A stretch of DNA of 64,000 nt, taken from Megamerina dolium (lineage: Eukaryota; Arthropoda; Insecta; Diptera; Megamerinidae). Under the pieces are notes generated by a model that saw nothing but the letters and a program-made list of their open reading frames with translations, was not told the origin of the DNA and ran no database searches. Shown piece after piece: positions 25,413 to 38,559 of this stretch (position 1 is its first letter; each line of letters opens with the position of its first letter). The DNA is taken from the NCBI GenBank assembly GCA_963854835.1, contig OY978526.1, forward strand, positions 11,177,277 through 11,241,276. Direction: 5' to 3'. The position numbers were made by a program, and so were the translations under genes.

Positions 25413-26290
25413 CGAGGGCGGTCCCAGAATTACCCGACCTGATATATAGATGGCGGCGATAGTTTGAAAAAAATTACTTTGGTGAAAAGTGGCAACCTTA
25501 TAAAATATATGTTTTAAGTATCAAGGCGCCACGTTGTTTAGTATTTTTTTTGGAGCCATCGAAAGTTAACGACCTCAGTGAATTTGTGAATATGGAAAAA
25601 ATTGATCACCGTTATGTAATTCAATACTTTCATTTGAAAGATCTCAGTCCAATGAATATTAAAGCCCAACTAAATTCTACCCTGGAGGAGTCTGCTCCTT
25701 CGTTTACGACCATAAAATATTGGGTGGCAGAGTTTAAACGAGCTCGTACGAGCTGCCAAGACGAACACCGTAGTGGCGTTGAGGTGGCACGCCAGAAACC
25801 GTTAAGAAAATCCACAAAATGATATTGGATGATCATCGACTGAAGCGAGCGTGAGCTAGGTGAAATGACAGGCATTTCAAAAAGTGCTATACATCGTATA
25901 TTGACCGAAAATTTGGAGATGAAAATGCTGTGTGCAAGATGGGTGCTGCGTTTGCTCACAATAGAACAAAAGAAGATGTGAAGATGTTTTTGTAGAGTGT
26001 TTGATGATGGTTTCACAGTAATAAAGCCGAGTTTTTGCGTCGATTCGTAACCATGGATGAGACATGGGTCACCATTTCACGCAAGCAAGGGAAGGTTATT
26101 GCGTCTTTTTTTTTTTTTTTGGTTATGCACGTGGGATAATTTTTATTGATTATCTGCCGGCTAGTAATTTTCCATTCATCTGACAGTAGAAATTGTCTAA
26201 GGAAAAACTTCTGAAAGAATTTTATGTAAAATTTCAAAATAAATTGATGCCACATTGGCTAATATAAGTAGGAAGTTTCTAAGGTTCTCC
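25413..26290 (+). mobile_element. Mariner relic, copy 2 (same family as 16522-17429)
   Basis: Left end CGAGGGCGGTCCCAGAATTA after TA (25411-25412), matching the ends of the copy at 16522. The + strand frame at 25550-25822 begins the transposase: helix-turn-helix region with VIQYFHLKDLSPMNIKAQL, then SAPSFTTIKYWVAEFKR and SCQDEHRSG. Later frames keep GISKSAIHRIL-, MDETWVTIS- (first catalytic Asp region at about 26053) and GIIFIDYLP-like segments. A stop and frameshift after codon 90, a T-run at 26107-26124 and loss of the 3' end leave it inactive. The right boundary is approximate. Confidence 0.8.
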
Positions 26291-26596
26291 AAACTTAACA
26301 CGGCGCATCAACGCTGGAAAAAAATCTTGGAGAAGTCTCTTCAAAGAATTTAGTGCAAACTAATTGTTGTTGTTGTTGTATATTTTATATTTAATAATTC
26401 ATATTTTAATTATAATTATTATTATAAATATTGCTTATATTTCAGTACTTTGTTTTGGATTACATAAAAAATTCACGAAGCAAATTAAATCTGAAATAGT
26501 ATATAATAAAGATATATCTCACTTTTAGATATAAATATGCTTTTCTCTATATTGAAGTTTGATAATTTGAGCGCAAAATATCACACCGTTTGCCAA

Positions 26597-26690
26597 AATA
26601 AGCCAAATCCAAATATGGTATGATTAAGTCTATTTCCAAAAATAAGCCAAATCCAAACATGGTATGATTAAGTCGATTTCCAAATATAGA
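26597..26690. repeat. 44-bp tandem duplication
   Basis: Two nearly identical units beginning AATAAGCCAAATCCAAA at 26597 and 26641, each ending near GTATGATTAAGTC and ATTTCCAAA. No other copies seen nearby. Confidence 0.75.
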
Positions 26691-28339
26691 AAATACCATT
26701 TGTATAAATTTACAGAAAGCTTCAATTAGTATCAACCAAGTAAATACTCAAAAAAAAGAGATATAATTCAGGGTGTCTCAAAAATATTTTGTACTTTTGT
26801 GGATATTTCAAAAATGAAAAGAACAACAAATTTGAACATCTGGTATATATAAAAAATTGCATTATTTTTGTACTCGCAATTTCCAACAACCTTGGCCTAA
26901 GTTCCCTAAAAGTCTTGTTGTGTGTGTATGATATTGAAACAAGTCTTAAAGGGAGCCCTCTGCGTATACAACAGATCAAGGAATGACAACACAATTTTTT
27001 ACAAATCAAAACCACAAGCAAAATATAAAATAAACGTTCTCTCTGCCGATACACCCGATATGTGATCAAGTTCATGAAAGTTCAAAATATTTAAATAAAT
27101 ACACAATGATTGTTGTTAAATTAATTCAATGCAATTGCAATTGCAATGCAATAATATACGCTGTACAACGACAAACAAACGAATGAATGTAAAATGCAAT
27201 GAAGAGTGGATAAACAGAAGAAAAACAAAAAAAAGAAGAAGAAGAAGAAGAAGAAGAAGAAGAAAACAAAACTGAAAAACAAAACGCTAATAAAATACGC
27301 ATTTCGTGCCTACACTACGTACACGCAATGTATGGTAATGCTATACACCAATGTAATGCAATGCAATGTTGCACTTATGGAAATCGTAAATATTTGCTAC
27401 AACAATAATAACAATGATTATTTTACATCGACATCAACAAAATTTGTAGTCTGTACGTATGTATAGTACATAAATACGACAAAAGGTGCACAATGCCATA
27501 AGGTATAAAATAAAAAAATACAAAATTATCATTATCATTGTCATGATTAAAATATTATTTCATTGTAAAGTGGCTATTTTGGTTTTTTAATGTCGCAACA
27601 ATCAATTTTGAACAAAAAAAAAGCAAAAGACAAATTCAAACGATAGCGTTTACATAAAACTAAAGATGAAAAAAAAACAAACATACTTCTTCGCTGTTAG
27701 CAAATTGTAGTATCTTTATGCAAGATAATGTACTTGTACATCATCATTATCATCATCATCATCATCATCATCATATCATAAAGTGTTTTGTTTTCTTTGA
27801 TAGCCGGCTTGGACTGACTTACTATACACATACTCGTATGTATGTATGTAATACCTGCCTATTTCATGCTAACAAACTTGCTGATACAGGAAACTCTACA
27901 GATTCAACTTCATCACTTTCGTTTTCATTCAAGCGTCACGCATAATATAACTCTAACGATATTATACTCATAGTATACTCGCCGCATATTTTGTATATAA
28001 ATAAATATCTAAGTAGAAACATACATACAGCAACACACACTCAAGTGAAGGCGAAAGTAAATAACTGTTCGAAAGAGAGATGCCATATATGTAGTATAAG
28101 AAGAGGGTGTTTTTTTTTAGAGTGTCTTACAAAGCAAATGTTTTTTATACTAACTTAGTTATAACAAAATTCATGTTTTTTCAAAATCTGGAAGGGACCT
28201 AAATCCTAGACCTATAAATATTATTTATCAGATCGGATAATAACTGCCAAAATTATAAAGCAATAGAGCTGAAAATTGATATAAAAGGCTATTTTTATCA
28301 ATTAAAAAAGCAAGTCCGTAAATGGGTGAAATCGGATAA
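26691..28339. other. Gene-free stretch with microsatellites
   Basis: Includes (GAA)n at 27232-27264 and (CAT)n at about 27735-27775. Open frames across them translate to Lys or His runs. The rest is AT-rich without recognisable content. Confidence 0.5.
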
Positions 28340-28990
28340 AACCCATGACCAGCTCCCATACAAAAGTATCTTGTTGAGGGTATATTTAAACACTTTATGC
28401 ATGAAAATCTAAAGCTATGGAACTGAAACTTGATACGTATAGTTAATTTTACCACTGAATTGATATATTAGAAAATTAGAGCAATCGGATAAAAAACTCA
28501 GGGCTACATCCCATACAAAAGCATGTGGGCTGAATGTATTTTTTCACACGGTACGCACGAAAATATGAAGTTATCACGTTGAAACTTTGTAAATCCAATT
28601 TTATTCGCTAAATAATAAACATAATTAAAAATGGATTGAATTAAATTAAAACTACGCCTACCTCTCATATAAAAGTTGATTGCAAAATATTTGATTTCGC
28701 ACTTTACACAGGAAAATATAAAAATATCAAAGTAAAACTTAGTATATAAAGTTAATCTCACAACAAAATTGCTATATTAGAAAAAAGGTGTAATCCGATG
28801 AGGACTACTTCTACTTCCCATACAAAAGTATGCAGTATGAATGTGCGCTTTTACATTTTGCGCTCAAAAATATGAAGTTATCAATGTGAAACCCACATAG
28901 TACATGCGAATATGTGAATTAATAAATATATTAGAAAATTGGATAAAATTCACACCCACTTTCCATATAAAACTATATTGTAAAATGAAT
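28340..28990 (+). repeat. Family B tandem array, copy 3
   Basis: The CCATACAAAAGTATC/G box recurs near 28354, 28509, 28662, 28817 and 28961, spacing about 144-155 bp, with intervening AAAATATGAAGTTATC and AATCGGATAAAA-like text shared with 2644-4278. The outer TACCCT ends seen in copy 1 are not evident. Confidence 0.75.
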
Positions 28991-31703
28991 GTTTTGATGA
29001 GTTATCCCATTGAACTCTTTCAGAAATTAGGTCGTTCAGTATGTTCCTGTCAAAAACGATCGCTTGTGATTTTTTTGTTTTGTGGATCTCATCGTTCGTT
29101 TGTGTAGGCACTAATATTCACGATATCTAGTTTCAGTCCGAAATCTCAGCCAAGAATGTGTGACTTGATGCATCAAATATAAAATATTTTATCAAATAAA
29201 GATAAAGTTCAAGGTCAACACATAAGAAATGATAAGAAATTTGCAAAATTATTGGTCAAACCACTTTTCACGATTTCAAAATTTATTTCGAAATGATATT
29301 AATCGAAAAGAAACACCCTTTATATGTAAGTTTATGAAATGAATCTATTGTTATGTTTTGTTGAGCTGCTACTGTTGCTGCTGTTGTCGTTGTTGTTATA
29401 CTTAACTATGCGGTTGGATAAAATATCTGCGTACCGACCGACCAAATATCAACAAACACAAGAAGGTGCAAAAATCCCACAGCTGATATCGATCAGCTGT
29501 ACTCATATGTACAGTGGCGCTACGATATGTACTCATCGTGTTGCATACATTCAACTCTCGGTTTGAAAAATTTTCCATCCGCACTTTAGTATATGTTCAT
29601 CTATATAGTTGTTGTTGTTGTTGTTGTTGAGTTTTTCGAACTTTCGAACCGCAACCATCAGGCAACAATAATAGATAGATGCGAACAATAGTTGTTGTAT
29701 AATTATTTCTGTTGTTGTTGCTGCTTCTGCGTCTCTTTGCTGTTGTTGCTGCTGTTGTTCAAAAAAGACAGCAAGCAGCAGCTGATCCATGCCATACGAT
29801 ATATGATCACGATCGGTATGCATACTATTTATATTGTTTGCATGTATGTATGTATGCATGTATGTGTGCATGTTTGGTGCCATGTTGTTGTTGTTGTTGT
29901 TGTTGTTGAAATTTTATATGATCATTTGTTGAAAAGACGCAACAATTTGCTTATGATGCAATGACGTTAACTGCAATTGAATAATAACAATAACGAGTAA
30001 TAATGCCAGCAGCAACAGGCAACAGCAACAGCAACAAAAACAATAGCTAGAGCAACAACAATAACAACAACATACACTTTCATGCATATGCATGTTGTGA
30101 GATTATTGTTGCATAGATACATGCGATGATGTATGTCTTTTGGTTGTTGTTGTTGTTGTTGTACTTTGTTGTTATTTACGTTGCCCATCCAATATAATCT
30201 GCACTCAAGGTCTTTTATTGATCTTCGATTTCTCTGTTATGACTTGGCATGTCGCCACCATCATTATCATGATTATGTTTATCATCATCACCATCATCAC
30301 CATCAGCATCATAATCATCATCATCCATAACCATATTATCATTGAGACTTCATCAGCATTTGCTCAGCACGAACACTTTGGCACTTTGTAGTAACAAATA
30401 ATGTTGTTGATGGAGATTTTCGTTATCTTCATCATATTCATATTTTGCATTTTCATTTTTTTTTTTCTCTTTTATTTTCATACTGAATGTGTGTGTGTGT
30501 GTGTATATGACATGTGACTAATTGACGTTGACCCAGTCGCTTCCGTTGGCTGCTGTCTCTTGAAGGAATTTAAATATAGTAAGCTCTCGAGCTCCTAAAG
30601 CTATGTACGTGCGGATCTAATATATAAAGTCATTGATTAGATTGGCAATTTTGTATTTTGATATTTTTCTTTATATTTTCTTCTTCTTCTTCTTCTTCTT
30701 CTTCTTTATCTTCTTTGATTTTTCAATTAACTAATGTATAATATATTTTATGCCGTAGCAGAAAAAACAAGAAAGCCTTACTATGTAATAATTTTTTTCT
30801 ATTATTATTCATATTAATTCAAATAACAATTAATATTTGTTGAAGTTTTTAATGTTGCGGTTAATTGTTGTGTAGTTTTCCTTTGACAACGGCAAATGCT
30901 GATATTATTAATGATGCCACTAATCATTATGATTGTGCGTATCGACTGTAAACGGTGTTTTTTACAGTGTTGCATTTTCAAATTGTAATGGACGGCGAAG
31001 AGTCTACTCTGGAAATTTTGCTATCAGCTTTCAGTAAAAATTATCACCATATTAATAGACCTAAGGTCTATTGTTGTGCACGGAAATGACTTGACTTGTT
31101 CTGGTCTTCCTTAATATTACATTCAATGAGAGGGATATTCCTTTTCCTGTCTTAATCCCTAGCATGTGCTAGAATTAAAGTAAATCCATAGTTCACTTAA
31201 TAATTTGCTGAGTTGAGCCATTTGGTCAATCGATGATTTTCGAAATGAAATTACCCGTCTTGAAAGCATTGCTTCCTTAGTGCCTTATTGAATGTAAATC
31301 GCATTTGGATTGCAACAAAAATTTCCCTTGAAACTTCCGAAACTTTAACTATCACACCGTGCATCTGGACTATAATTTCGGTATAAAATAAAAGTAAAAT
31401 ACTTCTGTACCAAATGTGCACGAAGGTTAAAACACCACCTTTTACTAGAAGATTGTGTGGGGATTGGCTACTAGAGGGGCAAACATTGTGAGCACATGTG
31501 ACCTATTGTCTATAACTATACCCTTTTGCTATAGACTTCAAATTATATAATTTCAAATATTTATTTATAATACTTATTATATATTAACCCTTTTAAATCG
31601 ACGTACATAATATTTTAAATGATTGAAATTGAAAATTTTACTTCAAACATTTGCCTTAAATTTGATTACTTAAAAAATGTAATATTCTACTATATGTACC
31701 TAT
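28991..31703. other. Gene-free stretch, TTG/CAA-rich
   Basis: (TTG)n or CAA tracts at 29612-29630, 29710-29757, 29885-29907, 30005-30070 and 30143-30162, an (ATC)n tract at 30282-30325, (GT)n near 30488 and (TTC)n at 30678-30709. A paired E-box inverted repeat sits at 29480-29499 (CAGCTGAT, ATCG, ATCAGCTG). No gene supported. Confidence 0.5.
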
Positions 31704-31885
31704 CAGTGGCGTAGCCAAGGAAGGGGCTCAGGAGGATAGATTCCATCTTGACCGATGGACTTGTTAAAAAAGAAAAATATTGTATGAAATAATATTCTTT
31801 CTCATACAACTTTTTCATATTTCTCATATTTTTCATCTTTTTCATATTTTCATAACCCATTGTCAAAAATCAGGCTACGCATCTG
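31704..31885. mobile_element. MITE-like element with CAG...GCGTAGCC ends
   Basis: The ends CAGTGGCGTAGCC and, inverted, CAGATGCGTAGCC give a 13-bp terminal inverted repeat with two mismatches around a 182-bp T/A-rich body. The flanking octamers GTACCTAT and GTACGTAC match at 6 of 8 positions, as expected for a decayed 8-bp duplication of the hAT type. No coding capacity. Confidence 0.6.
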
Positions 31886-32017
31886 GTACGTACATATAAT
31901 ATTTCTGGGCGTTCATTGATATAAAAAAGTATTTTTAATTAATTTGTTAAATTTGCGTGATACGATAAAATCGATTGAGCACTACAATAATGTCGAAAAT
32001 GTGCGATCTGCAAATAA

Positions 32018-32325
32018 TGTTTCGACATTATTCCAATTTGGTTGCAATTATGTCGAAAAAATCTAAAAAAAAAATGCCAAAATTCTTATAAAAAAACCTC
32101 TAAAATGCTGTCAAAAAGTTATTTGACATTTTTATCAAAAATATGAACATTTATTTATTTGACATTAATTACGCTTTCCAGCAGTTTCGACATTATTTTA
32201 ATTTGGTTGCAATAATGTCGAAAAAACCTCTAAGATGTTGTCAAAAAGTTATTTGACATTTTTATCAAAATTTTGAACATATGAACATTCATTTGATATT
32301 AATTACGTTTTCCAGCAATATAAAA
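32018..32325. repeat. ~167-bp tandem duplication
   Basis: A unit starting TTTCGACATTATT, carrying AATTTGGTTGCAAT, then AAAAAGTTATTTGACATTTT and ending near ATTACGCTTTCCAGCA, occurs at about 32018 and again at about 32185. The second copy is shorter. The motif ATGTCGAAAA is also seen just upstream, near 31990. Confidence 0.7.
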
Positions 32326-35300
32326 GTTTTCATTATTTATATTCTATGAAATTTGATAGTTCAAAAATAAAACAAATAAATCAAAAATTTTCTACTTCTC
32401 TTGATTGCTGTAATTTTTTCGCTAAAATATTTTTACCATATTACCGTATAATGATCACTAAAGGGTTATATTTACATAGTATATCTTTTCACATAATAAT
32501 CAACAAACACTTGCGCACATACCTACATATATACACAATGCCTACATCGTTTATTAATTCAATATACATGAATAAATATGAACATATGCTTGTCAGTTAA
32601 CAAATTAATCATCCATAATTTCATAATAAAAACACACAACAACAAAAAAATATGACGAAGTGATTGCTGTCAATAATCAAATGGCTATTTAAAAAAAATA
32701 CAAAAAAAAAATCAAAATTAAATATAATTTAATTAATAAATATTTGCTTTTGCATATCTATTTATTTGTTTATAGCTTATTTTTATCATCACGATATATG
32801 TTTATAGTCACCGTAATTATGACTGTAAATATTTACATTGCAGTATATTAGTTTAGTCATAAAATTATCAACTTATCAATAATATCATCGTTAATAGTCG
32901 CAATAAAAACAACAACAACAACAACAGAAAATATTCCAAATGGCAACACCTTCAATTAAACAATGTGTTCAATAAAAAAACAAATAACATGTATTATGTG
33001 GTATTTGAAACATTTTTATTATCATCATTATTTTATTGCTTCATTCAATTATTATTATTATTTTAACACCCCAAAACACATATAACACGATGACAATGTA
33101 TGTTTACCTATACACATTTATACGATAAATAAATGTGTGCATACATGTATTTAGTAATATTTATTTTTATATTGCAAATGTAATACTTTCAATAAATTCC
33201 TCATCGACATTATCACCAAATATCATCATTAGCGGCAGAAATTATTATGATTATAATTGAAATTATCATAATAATCATATCTCTTGATAATCATCATTTT
33301 CGAAAACGAAAATCATTGTCAATAGCCATTGCAGCTATCGAAAAGACACAAAGTGCATGTGTCAAATATAAATGGAATTTCCAGCAATGCAACCTCCTAC
33401 AAAGAAAAAAAAAACAAAAACAAATGAAACAAGAAAAATGCAACCAACAACAACAACAATAGACAATATAAATAAATGAAGCATCAAATAATAGCGATGT
33501 TGCCATTTTACAACAGCAACTAACTAGCAACTTCCCTATTTTCTTTTTAACATTCAACATTATTTATATTGGTTGATGTTGCAATTATGCTCATCATAAA
33601 ATGTGAATAACAAGCTGAAGGGGCGCTGCTACCTGTATGTTTATATGTAAACAAAATGAGCTGAATGAGTTAAGAGCATGCACAAACACACTATAGTCAA
33701 TATAATATATGCATGTACTATGTATGTATGTATTACACTTGAATAACGATGCATGAGTGAAGCTCGCATGCGCATATTTTCAATCGACAAAAAACACTCG
33801 TACACATACACCATATGTCACAACATAACACAGAATAACAACAAATAGTGCTAACCAGCATAAGCAGCATGATGATGATGATAATAATGATGAAGATGAT
33901 GCTACTGATGATGACGATGATGATGTTGATAATTATGATGATGATGATGATGATGATAATGAAATTATTTAACTCCACAGTTTCTATGATGATCTATACT
34001 CGTATATGTATATGCTTTGCTGATTCTTTTATGCTATTCACAAATATTTCTACTGCTGCTGCTGCTGCTGCTGCTGTTGCTGTCCATCCGACAGCTATAG
34101 TTACCTTGACAGTCAGCTGCGCGAAATGAAAACGAAAGTAAATAACATACGTACAATCGTATGATTACGATGTGTTTGGTTATTGTGTGCGCTCTCAAAT
34201 CACCTTCTCTTTTAATATTTCTGTAGATCTTACTAAATATATAGTATACATATACATAAAAGGGTCTTTTGTTCAGCCCGTAAGTGATAGATGATTTATT
34301 TAAATTTTACAATATTACATATTTATTTAATTTTTTTGAGTGAATATTTCTATATATACAAAGTTCAATTTCATCATATTTTATAGGTTGGTACGAGTAA
34401 TTCAATATAATCACAGTTTAAGAACATCAAATGAGTCTAAGTTGCACGGTATATAGCACACAAAGTATTTTGCCTTAGAAATGACAATCATTTTTGTATC
34501 AATTTTGAATTTTTCGTTGTAGCCAAGACTCGTGAAAAGTATCATGAGTTAAATTTTTAATCACAAACATTTTTCGAAACAAATCTATATCTCATCTCCT
34601 CTCAAGGATTTTCTCACATCGCCTTGTCACATGATCATCATTGCCTGGATTATTATTAGGCATTTTTTCATATTCACTTCCAATGAAATGTAGTCAATGT
34701 TAATCGTGTTTGGTGGCAAAATGCCATTTCTCTACGAATTTTCAAGATTCAAAATCCCATATTTCGGTAATGGTTGAAAATTTCACAATACTTTCTTCAG
34801 ACAATATGTAGCCGAAAATTGAAGGAAATTTTCGTTCAAATATTTCGTTGACGAAAAATTTATCCTTCATGTACATATAATCATTTTAATTGAATGGCTC
34901 GAAAATATAAGGAAATTTCAATCAACAACTTCTCGTATGTGTTGATATAATTTTTTTTAAAGAAAATATTTGTATTTTTTTAGGAAAAATATTTCTTATA
35001 AATACAAAAAACACCCTTTACATATTTTAAAAATATTTTTTTTTTTTTTTTTTTTGCTTAACCATTTTAACTACTAGTTACCCATGAGGAGTAATGAATG
35101 TATTTACTTTTTACTTGTACTCCTATTTTTTTTGGTTTTAATAACTATTCGTGCAGGCGTCACAACTGCGTCGTAATTGTTACCCCACAGGCGCATGCAA
35201 CATTTAACATAACAACAACAACAACAACAACGACAAGAGCAACCACAAATAAGAAACATATTCAAAGAGAGGGCAAGTGAGAGTGTTTACTCACTATTTG

Positions 35301-36324
35301 TTAGAGTGTTTGTATGCGTGTGTTTGTGTGTGTGTGTGAAAAGTAACATTTTTTATGATTTTATGCTTGGAGAAGAGGTAGAAATGTAGAAAAAATAAAA
35401 CCACATACACCAATGATGATTACGACGACGACGACGACGATGACGATGACGACAACGACAATGATGATGGTTAAAACCTTGATCACAGTTGTATTTCAAC
35501 TGTTGCCGCATACGTACGCGTTCGCTATTTTTACTGCTATTTTTTACTAACTATTTAAATCGTAACGTTACGCTGGCAAAAAAGAGTTAATAAACAAATA
35601 AAACAAAACAAACAAATAAAAAATAAAAAGGAAAAGCATTTGTATGCTAAACTAAACATTGCTGGTATAAAGTGAAAGAAGACGAGGGAGCAGGAGAATT
35701 ATAAATAAAAAAAAATATAAAAAAACAAAAAAACGTAACACATTTTACTACCAGCATATTTTGCTAATTCTTTATTGTCGATTTAATTAACACCCATAGC
35801 AAATAATATGGATTTGTATCTTTTATTTCGTTGTTGTAATTTTGTTTTTTTTTTTTTTTTTGTGAATTAATGCATATGTTAAATTTATTGTTTACTCGTC
35901 GAATAATGAACTGCGTGTGTGATTTTGTGTAACATGCTATTAAATATCGTACAAATATCGCTCGCCAGATGCAATGCCATTTGTATTTTAATGATGCATG
36001 CCACCCAATGGATAATTCATTTATTTATGGACTATGTTGTGTAATTGTTGTTGTTGTTGTTGTTGTTGTTGTTCTTATTGTTGTTGTTGTGTGAACTTGA
36101 AAATGTGGACAACTTAGTTTTCGTGTTCGCTGTTGTTGTTGTTGTTGTTGTTGTTGTGACAATTATATAATTTATGTTGTGGCGTTCGTCTATAAACTCA
36201 ATGTGGCAAGCATTTGTCAGCGCACATGTTAAGCAGCATAGCAGTCATGTATGAAGCTATGTATATATAAATTACTGTAACAGTAATTTTGTGAGTAAAT
36301 ATAACCAACAGTATAACAGAAACA
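32326..36324. other. Gene-free stretch with microsatellites
   Basis: AT-rich with (ATG)n at 33868-33962, (GCT)n at 34055-34080, a GAC/GAT tract at 35420-35470 and (TTG)n at 36042-36100 and 36131-36158. The open frame at 33848-34129 is a Met/Ala-run artefact of these repeats. Confidence 0.5.
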
Positions 36325-36740
36325 ATTTGGAAGTAGTTATGAATTAGTTCCAATATAGATTACTTTGAACGAAAAGTTAGCCATCTGACTTTATTTTTAT
36401 TACTTAATACTAGTTTTCAAGTCAGCGAGAAGCAACTAGTTTACCAGTTAATTATTCTGAATTAAGTTGGAATTAGTTACGAAGTGGTTCCAATATAGAT
36501 TACTTTGACCGAGAAGTTAGCCATCTGATTTTATTTTTATTAATTAATACTAGTTTTCAAGTCAGCGAGAAGCAACTAGTTTACCAATTAATTATTCTAA
36601 ATTAAGTTGGAATTAGTTACGAATTGGTTCCAATATAGATTACTTTGAACGAGGAGTTAGTCAGCTGATTTCATTTTTATTACTGAGTACTAGTTTTCAA
36701 GTCAGCGAGAAGCAACTAGTTTACCAATTAATTAATTAAT
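36325..36740. repeat. 140-bp tandem repeat, three copies
   Basis: CCAATATAGATTACTTTGA occurs at 36350, 36490 and 36630, exactly 140 bp apart. It is followed each time by GTTAGCCATCTGA-like sequence, then CTAGTTTTCAAGTCAGCGAG and AAGCAACTAGTTTACCA. The units are about 90-95% alike by eye. No coding potential; not related to families A, B or D. Confidence 0.85.
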
Positions 36741-37557
36741 TAATTTACCAATTCTCAATTAAGTTTGTAATTCGTTTCAAGAAATTTCTTTATATTTCAG
36801 TTGTAAATAAATAAATAGAAATTCTTCGTATTTTTTTTTTTCTTTTTCATAAAAATTCAAACTTATAATTTTTTAGATAGGACTTTGGAATTTTTTTATT
36901 GTCTAATAATTGTAGATAATTTTATGGAATCAACTTGGTATGAGAAAATATTTTTTAGTGATAACACTGATAGAAAATTTTGAAGCAAATCAGAAGAAAA
37001 TTCAAATTTCATTTTTCACGGATTTGAATTTTTTTTTTTTTAGCATTTTACGATCTATATAGAATTTGGCAATTTTCTCCATAGAACACAAAGCTGAACA
37101 CTGTAATGCAATTAGATTCTCAACTTTGGCGAAAAAATTGTATTACTCAATGGATTATTTTCATTTTGTTTAACTACTTTTAACTACTACTAATTAACAA
37201 TTATTTGAGGATACACAATTGACACCTCAAAGTATTATAAAGAGCTAATTCTATGCTAACGCTTAGGTTCAAGTTATACTCGTTTGGACTACAGGGTACA
37301 TTTGTGCTTACATACTAATATGAATAGCATTCGTAAGTATGTGATTAATGACTATTTCTTACAACTGCTAATTATTTCTGCTACAATTTGCGCTTTAAGT
37401 AGGAAAACAATTTTTAATATGATTAAACAAAAACCAACAACTAGCTAATAATAAGTGCATAGTTACATATAATATATAATACAATATTGAGATAATAATG
37501 TCTGCTAATAATAACAGTAATAGTTGTAGTAATAGTAGTAATAGAAGTCATAACAGT

Positions 37558-37593
<36 letters not shown>

Positions 37594-38459
37594 AGCAATA
37601 GCAATAAATATAACCAAACAGAAGTTAACTAACAATTGCTTGGTATAGAGTAGCAAATATCGAAGTAATGTGATAGTATGTAGTTGGTTCAAAGAGCGCG
37701 TCAGCCAATTCATGTGAAAGTGAAAAGTATTTTATACAATATAAAAATGCGTGTGTATGTGTGTGTGTGTTTATTAATTTATTGTGAATTATTAACCAGG
37801 ATTTATATAGACAATATGTTTTTTGTTTTACTTCTTTCGGTTTTGTATTCAATTTATTATATTGTATTTGATCTCACCCCACTGTGATGAAATGTTGAAA
37901 TGATCTTTTTTTTGTCTTATGTTCGACGACGTGTTTCAATTTAATCACAAATAACTTGTAAATTAAGTAAGTCATTTGCATGGGAGATAATAAAAAAAAA
38001 TCTATAATATATCAACAACAACAACAACAACTACTACAATATAATTCAAAACTCATATATTGTAACAAAAGCAAAAGTGTTACTGTTTTCTATCGTTTCT
38101 ATTTGTGTTTGCAATTTCATAACGTACGATTTTTTTTATTTTTATTGTATTTTTTCTTTTTTTTTTTTTTTTTTTTTGAAATCCATATAAATTTAATTAC
38201 TTAATATTCTTATGAAATTTATTAAAAAAAAAAACATATATTTTTAATTAAAAATTTTAAATTACAATTTAATTCAAAATGTGATCAAATAGAAAAGAAA
38301 GTAAAAGAAAAAATTACCAGCATCGAACTATCAGAAGAAGAAGAAGAAGAAGAAAACAAAAATGCTACTACCAACTGTGCAAATGACATATACCATATGA
38401 AAAAAAAAAATAGCTAGATATTAAAAAAAAAAACATTTGCAAAATAGCAATGTACAACA
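36741..38459. other. Gene-free AT-rich stretch upstream of the protease
   Basis: AT-rich sequence with (CAA)n at 37557-37592, poly(T) at 38158-38178 and (GAA)n at 38333-38355. It would include the protease promoter, but I could not single out a TATA box or initiator with confidence. Confidence 0.4.
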
Positions 38460-38559
38460 GTAACAATCACAGTCACATCATTAGCAGTAGTGGCATCACC
38501 AGTAGCAGCAGCAGCAACAACAGCAGCAGCAGTAGTAGTACTTAGCAGAGTACAAGAAA
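38460..38559 (+). other. Probable 5' leader of the serine protease
   Basis: CAG/CAA/AGT-rich tract directly before the signal-peptide ATG. An in-frame TAG at 38536-38538 with no intervening ATG shows that translation cannot begin further upstream in this frame, so it fixes the start at 38560 or 38563. Whether transcription starts here or in an upstream exon cannot be seen. Confidence 0.45.

Noticed and set aside
29339..29566. 75-codon + frame in a less repetitive patch
   Set aside because: Starts in a Leu-run from GCT/TTG triplets; no homology signal; the patch is better explained as possible regulatory DNA.
33733..34129. Met/Ile/Ala-run open frames on both strands
   Set aside because: They are translations of (ATG)n and (GCT)n microsatellites.
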